Source of the DNA: JANXZS01 sp963797255
GTDB taxonomy: Bacteria > Acidobacteriota > Terriglobia > Terriglobales > Acidobacteriaceae
NCBI GenBank assembly: GCA_963797255.1
Contig: CAWCOV010000015.1
Span: 124,001 to 188,000 of the forward strand
Reading direction: 5' to 3'
DNA: 64,000 bases
Shown in pieces: positions 9,513 through 18,082 of this stretch. Position numbers and translations under genes: made by a program. Every line of letters starts with the position of its first letter. Position 1 is the stretch's first letter. The notes below the pieces were generated by a model. That model saw only the letters and a program-made list of their open reading frames with translations. It was not told where the DNA came from and did not search any database.

Positions 9513-10535
9513 TCAAGTCCCATAGTTTGCAAACGCGGTAGTCAACTTCAAATCCTTATCGAGACTTCGGCGCGAATTCACGTGCATCGCCTGGAGCGTA
9601 GCGTGATAGGCCTTCACTGCTTCTGCAGGCGCGATCTGATCATCGGCCACTAGTCGCAAGTAGTAAACGAAAGATAGCTGGTCCTCAGCTGCGTTGATCT
9701 TTCGGCCAAATAGTGCTACCCGAGCCCCGTAGCGTTTTGCCTCGTAGACGAGGGAGAAGGCATCGTGAGTTGTGCCTGCCGATCCACCCAGCACTCCCAC
9801 GATGAGCGAAGAATCATATCCGCACAGTTCTTCCAGTGCTCTTGGACCACCGTAAGGAATCTTCAAGAAGAGTGGCCTTGAAGATGTGGGCACTCCGGCG
9901 AGAAGGCGAACGATATGGTCGTTAACGAAGTAGGGTATTTCTTCAGGCCGAATGCCATGAACGTTTGCCGGTACATTGGGATAAAACACCTCAAGGAAAT
10001 GTCTGAAGTGCTTCTCCTCGGCCTCCAGGCGGAACGCCTTGTATGTCTCAAGAGTCCTGAGATCCCGCTCCGGATCATTGTTGAATGTGAGCGAATACAG
10101 GCCAAGATCAGCACCCAGACTCCGTTCGGCATCTGTACATGGACTTTTGCCAGCCTGTATGTGCTCCAGCGTGGTTGTGGCGAAAGGCTTTGATGGGACC
10201 TTCGAATATTGACTACCTCGAACAATGTGTACATCGGTTGTATCGTTTGCACGCACCGCCGGAGTTACAGAAGACGAATCGAAAATGCGTTCTCGAATCG
10301 TCAGCAACTCCGATGTGCTCGCAGACATAAGCGTGATATCAACCAGGCCCTGGTCTACGATTCCACGGATCTGATCGCGGAATTCGCTTAGCGAACGCAA
10401 TTTTTCGTCGACTGCCTTTCCCGGCGAAGAGATGCCGAATGCCATGTCAGCATCCTTCGCGTCCGCCAAAACAAACACTCGGGAATTAGGGTCTTTTTTC
10501 AATGCTGCAAGTTTGACGTCAAGGGTCTTTTCCAT
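9513..10535 (-). CDS. Class I (DhnA/LacD-type) sugar-phosphate aldolase
   Basis: 340 residues, cytosolic, starting at an ATG with GGAGATAG just before it. The TIM-barrel C-terminal half shows FLKIPYGGPRALEEL, where the Lys is the likely Schiff-base residue, followed by VGVLGGSAGTTHDAFSLVYEA and ARVALFGRKINAA, a layout seen in DhnA/LacD/YihT-like class I aldolases. These cleave ketose phosphates to dihydroxyacetone phosphate plus an aldehyde. The gene sits between lactaldehyde dehydrogenase and the PfkB kinase, so it probably releases lactaldehyde or a related aldehyde. The exact sugar (6-deoxyhexose, tagatose or sulfoquinovose type) cannot be read from sequence alone. Confidence 0.75.
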   Translation of the reverse strand: MEKTLDVKLAALKKDPNSRVFVLADAKDADMAFGISSPGKAVDEKLRSLSEFRDQIRGIVDQGLVDITLMSASTSELLTIRERIFDSSSVTPAVRANDTTDVHIVRGSQYSKVPSKPFATTTLEHIQAGKSPCTDAERSLGADLGLYSLTFNNDPERDLRTLETYKAFRLEAEEKHFRHFLEVFYPNVPANVHGIRPEEIPYFVNDHIVRLLAGVPTSSRPLFLKIPYGGPRALEELCGYDSSLIVGVLGGSAGTTHDAFSLVYEAKRYGARVALFGRKINAAEDQLSFVYYLRLVADDQIAPAEAVKAYHATLQAMHVNSRRSLDKDLKLTTAFANYGT

Positions 10536-10600
10536 CTATCTCCATTCGGACCACACCGCAGAACAACTGGATTTTGCCGAAGCCTGATCTGCCATTACAT

Positions 10601-12061
10601 TTACTGTTTGCTCAAGTCGTAGTTCATGTAGACGACATGGGTCTGGAGATATTCTTCCAGGCCGTGTTTGCCATCTGCGCCGCCGATTCCGGATTTACGA
10701 CAACCCGCGTGGAAGCCCTGCATGGCCTCAAAGTTTTCTCGATTGACGTAGGTTTCACCGAATTTCAGTTCGTTCACCGCGCGCATTGCAACGTCGAGGG
10801 AGCGTGTATAGATCGAGGAGGTAAGGCCATATTCACAGTCGTTGGCGCAGGCAAGAGCTTCGTCGAGAGTCTTGAAAGTAGCGATTGGGAGGACTGGACC
10901 AAATATTTCCTGCTGCATGATGTCAGAATCTTGCCGGCAGTCTGTGAGCACGGTGGGTTGGAAGAAATAGCCTACCTTAATATTGGATCTGGCTCCACCG
11001 CACTTGAGGGTCGCACCCTGCTCGATGGCGCGGGTCACGGATGAGCTTACCTGGTCAAGCTGCTGCTCGCTGACAAGAGGGCCCATCTCCGTAGTTGGAT
11101 CGAATGGATCGCCAACCACAGTCTTCTCCATGGCCGCCGTCATCTTTGCAATGAACTCATCAGCGACTGATTCGTGAACGTAAACTCGCTCAGCACAATT
11201 ACATGCTTGACCCGTGTTCAAGATGCGGGAGGCTTTAATGCATCGGACAGCAACGTCGATATCGGCGTCGGCCATAACGATAGCCGGTGCTTTTCCACCG
11301 AGTTCCAGCGAGACTTTAGTGACGTTCTCTGCAGCTGCGCGCATAACTGCAATCCCACCTTCAACGCTTCCCGTCATGCTTACCATTCCAACCTTTGGGT
11401 GCGAAGCCAACGCATTGCCGACGACCGTGCCGGTGCCGGAAACGAGATTGAATACCCCCTTCGGAAGGGACGTCTGGGCGACTAACCGTGCGAACTCAAA
11501 GGCGATATTGGGGGTTTCTTTGCTGGGCTTGATGACGATGGTGTTGCCGGTGACCAGGGCGGGACCTACCTTGCGAGCAATCAGAAACATAGGAAAGTTC
11601 CAGGGCAGAATGCCAGCGATGACACCGATCGGCATCTTGTACACCAGGATGTTTTCGCCGGGTCGATCGCTCTGGGTGATCTCGCCTTCATAGCGCCGCG
11701 CAAACTCGGCCATGTAGTCCAGATAATCAGCCGAAAAATCGACCTCGATCTGCGACAGTGACATGATCTTGCCTTGTTCTTCGGCGAGAACATGTGCAAG
11801 GAATTCCCGGTTGGCACGAATCAGCGTCGTGATCTCTCGGAGATGGCCAGCACGGCGGATGGCAGGTAAAGCGGACCAGGCCTTTTGCGCTTTTTCGGCG
11901 GCAAGCACAGCTCGATCTACGTCCTCGACTGTACCAGCGGGGAACTCTGAGATGACTTCCTCCGTGGTGGGGTTTAAGACCTGTAGTAAATTTGCCGACG
12001 TTACAAACTCGCCGTCGATAAGCATTTCATACTGCTTGATGCTGACTTGCGTGGTGCTCAT
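10601..12061 (-). CDS. aldA: Lactaldehyde/glycolaldehyde dehydrogenase, AldA-type
   Basis: 486-residue NAD-dependent aldehyde dehydrogenase. Very close in pattern to E. coli AldA: YMAEFARRYEGEI(T/I)QSDRPGENI, ILPWNFP, the catalytic Glu in ELGGKAPAIVM, the catalytic Cys in NTGQACNCAERVY, and FGETYVNRENFEAMQGFHAG near the C-terminus. AldA oxidises L-lactaldehyde from fucose/rhamnose breakdown, and glycolaldehyde. A GGGAG site precedes the ATG by 8 bp. The aldolase and PfkB kinase follow on the same strand, and a DeoR-type regulator precedes it. Confidence 0.9.
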   Translation of the reverse strand: MSTTQVSIKQYEMLIDGEFVTSANLLQVLNPTTEEVISEFPAGTVEDVDRAVLAAEKAQKAWSALPAIRRAGHLREITTLIRANREFLAHVLAEEQGKIMSLSQIEVDFSADYLDYMAEFARRYEGEITQSDRPGENILVYKMPIGVIAGILPWNFPMFLIARKVGPALVTGNTIVIKPSKETPNIAFEFARLVAQTSLPKGVFNLVSGTGTVVGNALASHPKVGMVSMTGSVEGGIAVMRAAAENVTKVSLELGGKAPAIVMADADIDVAVRCIKASRILNTGQACNCAERVYVHESVADEFIAKMTAAMEKTVVGDPFDPTTEMGPLVSEQQLDQVSSSVTRAIEQGATLKCGGARSNIKVGYFFQPTVLTDCRQDSDIMQQEIFGPVLPIATFKTLDEALACANDCEYGLTSSIYTRSLDVAMRAVNELKFGETYVNRENFEAMQGFHAGCRKSGIGGADGKHGLEEYLQTHVVYMNYDLSKQ

Positions 12062-12257
12062 TGAATTTTCTCCCTTGGTCTTGCTTTCAATATCTTTGCG
12101 TATTTCTCCTAACTTGTTCCGTCAAGGCATTGAGCATTTGCGGTTGTCGTTAGGGTTCCTTAGTGATCGACCTTTCCGTCGAATCGATCTCTCACGCGCT
12201 TGCCCATGGGGACTGGGCAAGCCGGCGGAAAATTGTATTCCGATGACGAATGCATTT

Positions 12258-13046
12258 TTAGTCGTCGACGAGCTTATCTATGTCTACAACTACAACTTCC
12301 ACGCCAGCATCACGCAAGCCGGCAATTTGCTCTGGACTGGTATTCGAGTCTGTGATGATTGTCGTGAAATCGTTGACGGGCCCGACGCGGACAAACGCCT
12401 GCTTGCCAAATTTCGTGTGATCCACCAATCCAATGCATTGCTTTCCTGCTTTCACCAGCATCCTCTTGACTTGAGCCTCAGCCTGACTTGCGCAGGAATG
12501 TCCGTATTGGAAATCGATTGCGGTTATGCCCAGAATGGCCTTATCGACTCTGATTTCGGAGAGCGCATGTTGTGCCCACAGACCAGAAAGATAGAACTGG
12601 TCCCGCTGAAGATCACCGCCTGTACAGACCACGTTCACGCCTGTCCAGCGTTGCAACTGGCAAACAATAGGAGGGGAGTTTGTTGCCACCGTCAGGCGAT
12701 TAAGGCTTCCCAGACGCCGCGACAATTCAAAAACGGTGGTGCTGCCTTCCAAAAAAACGGTATCTCCATCCATCAACATCGCTGCCGCCGCAGTGGCTAT
12801 CGCCACTTTCTCAACCCGATTCTCCCGTTGGAGCACCTCATACGAAGGTTGAAAATTTGTGCTTGATGTTCGCGAGACAGCGCCGCCGTGCGAACGCACC
12901 AGCACGCCTTCCTTCTCAAGGACTGCGAGATCGCGTCGAATCGTGGCCGCAGTTGCCCCGAGGGCCTCTCTAAGTACTGAAGCCGATACGGTTCGTTGTT
13001 TAGAGAGTATTTCGCGAATTCGGAATCGACGTTCGTCAGCCAGCAT
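12258..13046 (-). CDS. DeoR-family transcriptional regulator of sugar catabolism
   Basis: 262 residues. The N-terminal winged helix-turn-helix (ERRFRIREILSKQRTVSASVLREALGATAATIRRDLAVLEKEGVLVRSHGGAV, residues 5-56) is the DeoR signature. The C-terminal domain has the DeoRC sugar-phosphate-binding fold (VFLEGSTTVFELSRRL, ATNSPPIV, GLVDHTKFGK). Members repress kinase/aldolase operons until a phosphorylated sugar binds. It lies 196 bp upstream of aldA in the same direction and is likely the local regulator. Confidence 0.88.
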   Translation of the reverse strand: MLADERRFRIREILSKQRTVSASVLREALGATAATIRRDLAVLEKEGVLVRSHGGAVSRTSSTNFQPSYEVLQRENRVEKVAIATAAAAMLMDGDTVFLEGSTTVFELSRRLGSLNRLTVATNSPPIVCQLQRWTGVNVVCTGGDLQRDQFYLSGLWAQHALSEIRVDKAILGITAIDFQYGHSCASQAEAQVKRMLVKAGKQCIGLVDHTKFGKQAFVRVGPVNDFTTIITDSNTSPEQIAGLRDAGVEVVVVDIDKLVDD

Positions 13047-13793
13047 TTTTTACTAAGGTAGCCCTGTCCACACCACTAAGTCCACCACATTCAAACAAAT
13101 TACATCACAAACGAACAAGAAACATTCGCAATTTAGTCCATATTTGACATCTAGTTAGCATGAAACAATTGCGCACTTCTAAAGTGGCGCTATGTGTTTG
13201 GCCGCCACTCGCTATGGCATAAGACGCAATATGAGATTCTAAATATATATTTAAGTTATTTATATAAAACATTTTATCGAGATTTTAGCCCAAGGTGAAT
13301 CGCTTGAGATCACAAGTCTTGCCCCTCAGTGGGGGTTGCCGCGGGACCACTCAAGGCTGATATCCTTCAAGGCTAGCCCGACGCCCGTGTTTTTTTTAAA
13401 TTCGCTCATAAAAGCTCACCGATTGTTGCCCTCGAACGCTTGATTTGGATCGTTCCACGGATCGGAGCACCGTCGATAGCGCGCGACTTCAGTCCGACCC
13501 CCGCAAAATGCATGGAATTAGGACGGGCACGAGGTGGGTAGAATTGTGCTTCGGCATTTTGTCAAAAGGCGTGACCGGCATTAAAATATAGTATGTTGAT
13601 CAAGATTCGTTGGGGGACTGAAAACTTTGTGTCCCTGAGTCTGGCCGCAACCTCTCCGCCCCAACGCCGAGTCATCATTCCACTACGGCGCTCAGCGCGT
13701 TGCTGTTGATTCTGTTGGAAATATCCAGTTTTCTTTCCGACCAACCGTTCGTTTACCAGCGCGCACAGATGCAAATGGTCGGCTGTTAAACAG
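13047..13793. other. Divergent intergenic region with an AT-rich tract
   Basis: 747 bp between the deoR start (minus) and the cysteine operon (plus). A strongly AT-rich patch at about 13230-13285 stands out from the GC-rich surroundings and may hold the deoR promoter or an operator. The only clean promoter is at 13559-13587. I see no riboswitch motif, such as SAM-I or T-box, in the roughly 200-nt leader, although a GGGAC/GTCCC hairpin is possible around 13615-13640. Confidence 0.5.
13559..13587 (+). promoter_or_regulatory. Sigma-70 promoter of the cysM operon
   Basis: TTGTCA (13559-13564), a 17-bp spacer and TAAAAT (13582-13587) form a near-consensus promoter. It reads towards cysM and leaves an untranslated leader of about 200 nt, long enough for post-initiation control. 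Confidence 0.6.
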
Positions 13794-14825
13794 ATGGGAA
13801 ATCAACATCGAATCGCGAATAGGAATTCCGTGAGGGTCGAACAAGCAAGCCGTCTTTTGGGTCAAACCGCAAAGGATCGCATCGGCAAAACGCCGCTGCT
13901 GCGGTTTGATCGCGTAACAGCGCAATTTGACGACATTCAGATTGTGGCGAAGGCGGAGTGGCAGAATCCCGGAGGTTCAGTCAAAGATCGAGCAGCCTCC
14001 AGAATCCTCGAGGACGCTCTGCGCGGAGGTTTTCTTTCGCAGGGCAAAACCTTGCTGGATTCAACCAGTGGTAATACCGGCATCGCCTACGCAATGCTCA
14101 GCGCGGCCTACGGTTTTCCTCTCACACTTTGTATGCCCTCCAACGTTTCCCCAGAACGCAAGCGGATACTCAATGCTTACGGCGCGAACATCATCTACAC
14201 AGATCCCTCAGAAGGCTCGGACGGGGCCATCCTCAAGGCGCGCGATCTACACCAACTCTATCCGGAGAAGTATTTCTACGCCGACCAGTATTCCAACGAC
14301 GCCAATTGGAGAGCCCATTTTTCTCACGGCACCGCCGACGAGATCTGGCAGCAGACAAAAGGACAGGTCACGCACTTTGTCGCAATCCTGGGAACCAGCG
14401 GAACCTTCGTCGGCACTTCACGCCGTTTGAAGGAACTGGATCCGCGAATCCTCTGCACCTCTATTCAGCCCGATTCGCCCTTCCACGGAATTGAGGGCGC
14501 GAAGTGCATGGCAACCTCCATCGTTCCGAAGATTTACGATCCATCCATTGCGGACAGAGAACTGGAAATCAGCACGGAAGATGCCTATGAGATGACACGA
14601 CGCCTGGCTCGTGAAGAAGGCTTGCTGGTTGGACTCTCAGCTGGCGCCGCACTGGTAGGATCCATCGAGGTGGCAAAATCGGCTCGGCCCGGTTCCGTCA
14701 TTGTGACCGTTTTTGCCGACTCAGGAGATAAGTATCTTAATGAGCGATTCTGGACTGACATCCCGTCAGCAAAACGGGGAATAGGACGCAAAGATGGCAT
14801 TGAAGTTCAGCAAGGTGGACTTTGA
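13794..14825 (+). CDS. cysM: Cysteine synthase of the CysM type (CysO-dependent)
   Basis: 343-residue fold-type II PLP enzyme. Lys64 in NPGGSVKDRA is the cofactor lysine and SGNTGIA (residues 92-98) is the phosphate/substrate loop; the C-terminal GLSAGAA loop is also present. The neighbouring JAMM protease, CysO-like carrier and MoeZ point to the Mycobacterium tuberculosis-type route in which CysM joins O-phosphoserine (or acetylserine) to a protein thiocarboxylate rather than free sulfide. The ATG at 13794 lacks a ribosome-binding site; GTG 13830 is an alternative start that would still keep all motifs. It overlaps the next gene by 32 bp. Confidence 0.88.
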   Translation: MGNQHRIANRNSVRVEQASRLLGQTAKDRIGKTPLLRFDRVTAQFDDIQIVAKAEWQNPGGSVKDRAASRILEDALRGGFLSQGKTLLDSTSGNTGIAYAMLSAAYGFPLTLCMPSNVSPERKRILNAYGANIIYTDPSEGSDGAILKARDLHQLYPEKYFYADQYSNDANWRAHFSHGTADEIWQQTKGQVTHFVAILGTSGTFVGTSRRLKELDPRILCTSIQPDSPFHGIEGAKCMATSIVPKIYDPSIADRELEISTEDAYEMTRRLAREEGLLVGLSAGAALVGSIEVAKSARPGSVIVTVFADSGDKYLNERFWTDIPSAKRGIGRKDGIEVQQGGL

Positions 14826-15282
14826 CGAAATTCGTCGCCACGGCGAAGAGACCTATCCCTATGAGTGCTGCGGTGTGCTTGTCGGAGAGGCCGATGACAC
14901 TGGATCGAGAAACGTGCTCGCCGTGATTCGCTGTGGCAACACACGCACCGATTCGCCTCGGAATCGTTATAACATCGATGCGCGCGACCTCATCCGCATT
15001 CAACGCGAAGCGCAACTGGCGGGCCGGGATATCCTCGGCTTTTATCACTCCCACCCGGACCACCCCGCGCAATGGTCTAGCACCGATCTTTCGGACGCTC
15101 ACTGGCTGCAGTGTTCCTATGTAATCACCAGCATCGAAAATGGAAAGGCCGCCCTGACCAATTCATTTCTGTTGCTCGGAGAAGAGGATACGAAGCATTT
15201 TGAAGACGAAGAAATTCAGGTCGACGGAATCAATCACGTGGCCGAAACCAGGGAAGAAAAGAAAGGTCAACTGCAACGATGA
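14794..15282 (+). CDS. mec: JAMM (M67) metalloprotease, Mec+-like
   Basis: 162 residues. The JAMM zinc motif is complete: Glu24 in YPYECCG, His85 and His87 in FYHSHPDH, the conserved Ser at 95-96 and Asp98. In M. tuberculosis, Mec+ cuts the cysteine off the C-terminus of CysO-Cys; related QbsD and HcyD proteases trim carrier precursors. It is encoded between cysM and cysO with overlaps at both ends (32 bp and ATGA), so the three are almost certainly translated together. Here it could have two jobs, because the downstream carrier has a C-terminal extension. Confidence 0.9.
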   Translation: MALKFSKVDFDEIRRHGEETYPYECCGVLVGEADDTGSRNVLAVIRCGNTRTDSPRNRYNIDARDLIRIQREAQLAGRDILGFYHSHPDHPAQWSSTDLSDAHWLQCSYVITSIENGKAALTNSFLLLGEEDTKHFEDEEIQVDGINHVAETREEKKGQLQR

Positions 15283-15611
15283 AAGTTCTGATTCCAACTC
15301 CACTGCGCGCATATACCGGAAAGCAATCGATCGTCGAGGTGTCAGCGCAGTCCGTAGGCGAGGCGCTCAGCAGCCTGATTGAAAAGAATCCTGACTTGCG
15401 GAAGCATTTATTGGCTGACGATGGAAAACTTCGCTCATTCGTGAATGTGTACCTGAATGACGAAGACATCCGTTATCTTGCAAAGGAAGCCACACCGGTA
15501 AACGACTCTGACACCCTAACTATCGTCCCTTCGGTTGCCGGCGGATGCCGAGGAGTCTTCGGTCAGTCCACATCATCTAATCTTCAAACTGCAATTCGAA
15601 GCACTGTGTAA
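15279..15611 (+). CDS. cysO: CysO/MoaD-ThiS-like sulfur carrier with a C-terminal extension
   Basis: 110 residues with the ubiquitin-like beta-grasp fold (MKVLIPTPLRAYTGKQSIVEV; FVNVYLNDEDIRYL; DTLTIVPSVAGG). In working carriers Gly-Gly is the extreme C-terminus and becomes the thiocarboxylate. Here Gly88-Gly89 are followed by 21 more residues beginning CRGVF and ending RSTV. I found no single-base change close to the Gly-Gly that would create an immediate stop. The tail must be removed, or the carrier cannot be charged. The start ATG overlaps the mec stop. Confidence 0.85.
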   Translation: MKVLIPTPLRAYTGKQSIVEVSAQSVGEALSSLIEKNPDLRKHLLADDGKLRSFVNVYLNDEDIRYLAKEATPVNDSDTLTIVPSVAGGCRGVFGQSTSSNLQTAIRSTV

Positions 15612-15628
15612 GTTATCGGAGACAGGCT

Positions 15629-16798
15629 ATGTCTACCACCACAACAACACTGAACGACACCACCCTGAACAACGAAGAGATTCTGCGCTACTCTCGTCAC
15701 CTCATCATGCCCGAGGTAGGCATGGTGGGACAGCAGAAGCTCAAAGCAGCACGCGTCTTGTGTATTGGCACGGGCGGACTTGGATCACCATTGGTCCTCT
15801 ACCTCGCAGCAGCAGGTGTGGGGACCATCGGCCTTGTCGACTACGACGTTGTGGATTACACAAACCTGCAACGGCAAATCATCCACCACACTGACGACGT
15901 TGGAAGACGCAAGATCGAGTCTGCTGCTGAGAAAGTTGCCGCCATCAATCCGTTCGTCAACGTTGTCCGTTTCGAAACTATGCTCACCAGTGCGAATGCT
16001 CTGGAGATAATGAAGGATTTCGATATCATCGCGGACGGCACCGACAACTTCGCGACAAGATACCTCGTAAACGATGCGTGTGTTCTCTCCGGCAAGCCCA
16101 ATGTTTATGCGTCCATCTTTCGATTCGAGGGACAAGCCTCCATCTTTGCCACGGAGAGCGGACCGTGTTATCGCTGCCTCTACCCGGAGCCTCCGCCACC
16201 GGGGCTTGTTCCTTCCTGTGCAGAGGGTGGAGTGTTGGGCGTGCTGCCCGGTATGTTAGGCGTCATCCAGGCAACCGAGGTTATTAAACTCATACTCGGT
16301 GCCGGCGAGCCTTTGATCGGGCGCCTGTTGCTGGTGGATGCACTGTCCACGCGTTTTCGAGAGCTGCGCGTGCGCAAAGATCCTGATTGTCCTGTCTGTG
16401 GCGCCAACCCAACGGTACGGGAACTCATTGATTACAATCAATTCTGCGGAGTACGAGGAGAAGAAGTGGCAAGCGCAATCGCTGTACCTGAGATTCAACC
16501 AGTAGAGTTAAAACGCCGGCTCGATATGGGCGACGATATCTTCATACTCGACGTTCGTGAGCCCCACGAGTACCAAATCTGCAACTTGAGTGGCTACCTC
16601 ATTCCTGTGGGCGACCTGCCCCGACGCGTTCACGAACTGGATTCCAGCCGGGATATTGTTGTCTATTGCAGGAGCGGCGTTCGAAGCGCCAAAGCCGTAG
16701 AGTTCCTCCGACAGACCGGCTTCAAAAATGTTGCCAACCTTGCGGGAGGCATCCTTCGCTGGTCAGATACAGTCGATCCATCTGTACCGAAGTACTAG
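15629..16798 (+). CDS. moeZ: MoeZ/MoeB-like adenylyltransferase-sulfurtransferase (ThiF plus rhodanese)
   Basis: 389 residues in two domains. The E1-like ThiF domain has the nucleotide loop GTGGLGS (47-53), and zinc ligands C180xxC183 and C254xxC257. The C-terminal rhodanese domain carries the persulfide cysteine C347 in YCRSGVRS. The enzyme adenylates the carrier's C-terminal glycine and passes sulfur to it. A GGAGA site precedes the ATG, 17 bp after cysO. With cysM and mec it completes a self-contained cysteine route: activation, thiocarboxylation, condensation and release. Confidence 0.93.
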   Translation: MSTTTTTLNDTTLNNEEILRYSRHLIMPEVGMVGQQKLKAARVLCIGTGGLGSPLVLYLAAAGVGTIGLVDYDVVDYTNLQRQIIHHTDDVGRRKIESAAEKVAAINPFVNVVRFETMLTSANALEIMKDFDIIADGTDNFATRYLVNDACVLSGKPNVYASIFRFEGQASIFATESGPCYRCLYPEPPPPGLVPSCAEGGVLGVLPGMLGVIQATEVIKLILGAGEPLIGRLLLVDALSTRFRELRVRKDPDCPVCGANPTVRELIDYNQFCGVRGEEVASAIAVPEIQPVELKRRLDMGDDIFILDVREPHEYQICNLSGYLIPVGDLPRRVHELDSSRDIVVYCRSGVRSAKAVEFLRQTGFKNVANLAGGILRWSDTVDPSVPKY

Positions 16799-16856
16799 AA
16801 ATTTCTGTTGAGCATGGTTGATTTATTTTTTCAGCACTCAGACGATCGCGAGTCGT

Positions 16857-18017
16857 TTAGCCAATAGAATCGAGCGCTTGTTCAAGATCCGATTTCAGGT
16901 CGTCTAGATCCTCCAGCCCGATGTTTAGGCGGACGATTCGATGCCCGTAAGTTGGGCGTCCGCGGGCATGAAAGTCGTATGCAACCGCCAAGCTGGTTAC
17001 GCCTCCCCAGCTATATCCGATCTCGAAGAGTTCCAACTTGTTCACAAATGCATGGACCTGTGCTTTGCTGAATCGTGGTTGAAACACAATTGAGAAGACG
17101 CCCGTCGATCCGGTGAAGTCGCGTTTCCAGAATTCGTGGCCGGGGCAAGAGGGAAGTGCCGGGTGAAGTACGCGCTCAATCTCCTCACGCTCGGTTAGCC
17201 AATTTGCCAAACTTAACGCTGCGCCTTGAATCGCCTGCAGGCGTACCGCGAGCGTCTTCAAACCACGGAGTGCCAGACTGCAATCGTCCGGAGAAGCCGC
17301 GCATCCCACAAGTTGATGCGTAGTTCCCAACTTTCGCCACGTAGCTTCATCTCGCGTTGTGATCGAACCCAGCAAAAGATCACTATGGCCGCCGGCGTAT
17401 TTCGTCAGCGCTTGCATCGTGATGTCCACGCCATGCCCGAAAGAATCAAAATAAACGCCCGCGGACCATGTATTGTCCATTACAACGATTGCCCCCGCAG
17501 CATGGGCAGCGTGCGCAATCGCTGGGGTGTCTTGAACCTCCATGGTGATCGATCCGGGACTCTCGCACCAGACTAACCGGGTGTTCTGCTTCAATTGCGT
17601 CTGAAGCCGAGTGACAGACTCGGGAGGATAGAAACCAACTTCTACTCCGAACTTTCGCAGAACCTGCACGGCAAATTTACGATTCGGTGTGTACACACTT
17701 TCCGGAATCAAGACGTGGTCACCGGCCTCGAGAAATGCGAGATTGATTAGCGAAATCGCGCACTGCCCACCGGGGGTGATGAGAGTGCGGAATCCGCCCT
17801 CCAGTTCGCAAATGCGCCCTGCTAATTCAAGGGTCGTCGGAGTTCCATGAAGCCCGTACGTGTACCCGGATTCATATTGGTCCCAGCCATCGCGGACGGA
17901 CGCGGCGTCCGAAAACAACACCGTAGATGCACGTTGGACACCAACTGTCAGTGACCGAAAGCCCTCCGGGATCCTCGCGTCTGAATGAATCAGTTTCGTC
18001 TTCCAGTTCTTCGTCAT
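16857..18017 (-). CDS. Cystathionine beta-lyase-like Cys/Met metabolism PLP enzyme
   Basis: 386 residues from ATG 18017 (MTKNWKTKLIHSDARIPEGFRS), the usual start of this family; an in-frame upstream start adds 23 unconserved residues. Fold-type I PLP motifs are present: SGYTYGLHGTPTT, the PLP-binding VVMDNTWSAG and the cofactor lysine in ALTKYAGGHSDLLLGS. The YTYGLHGTPT motif is typical of MetC-type cystathionine beta-lyases, which yield homocysteine, pyruvate and ammonia. It converges on the cysteine operon with a 58-bp gap and follows the TIM-barrel epimerase by 65 bp in the same direction. Confidence 0.85.
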   Translation of the reverse strand: MTKNWKTKLIHSDARIPEGFRSLTVGVQRASTVLFSDAASVRDGWDQYESGYTYGLHGTPTTLELAGRICELEGGFRTLITPGGQCAISLINLAFLEAGDHVLIPESVYTPNRKFAVQVLRKFGVEVGFYPPESVTRLQTQLKQNTRLVWCESPGSITMEVQDTPAIAHAAHAAGAIVVMDNTWSAGVYFDSFGHGVDITMQALTKYAGGHSDLLLGSITTRDEATWRKLGTTHQLVGCAASPDDCSLALRGLKTLAVRLQAIQGAALSLANWLTEREEIERVLHPALPSCPGHEFWKRDFTGSTGVFSIVFQPRFSKAQVHAFVNKLELFEIGYSWGGVTSLAVAYDFHARGRPTYGHRIVRLNIGLEDLDDLKSDLEQALDSIG

Positions 18018-18082
18018 ACCGAAGAGTCTAGAGCAAACTTCGCGCTGTTTGCTCCGAATCCACCTCGCGGTTGTATTCTCTC

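Noticed and set aside
13562..13774. 70-codon minus-strand open frame in the cysM leader region
   Set aside because: No ribosome-binding site or recognisable motif, and it overlaps the plus-strand promoter and leader.
13588..13793. Riboswitch (SAM, SAH or T-box) in the cysM leader
   Set aside because: None of the conserved cores I know for these classes is present; only a small GGGAC/GTCCC hairpin can be drawn.
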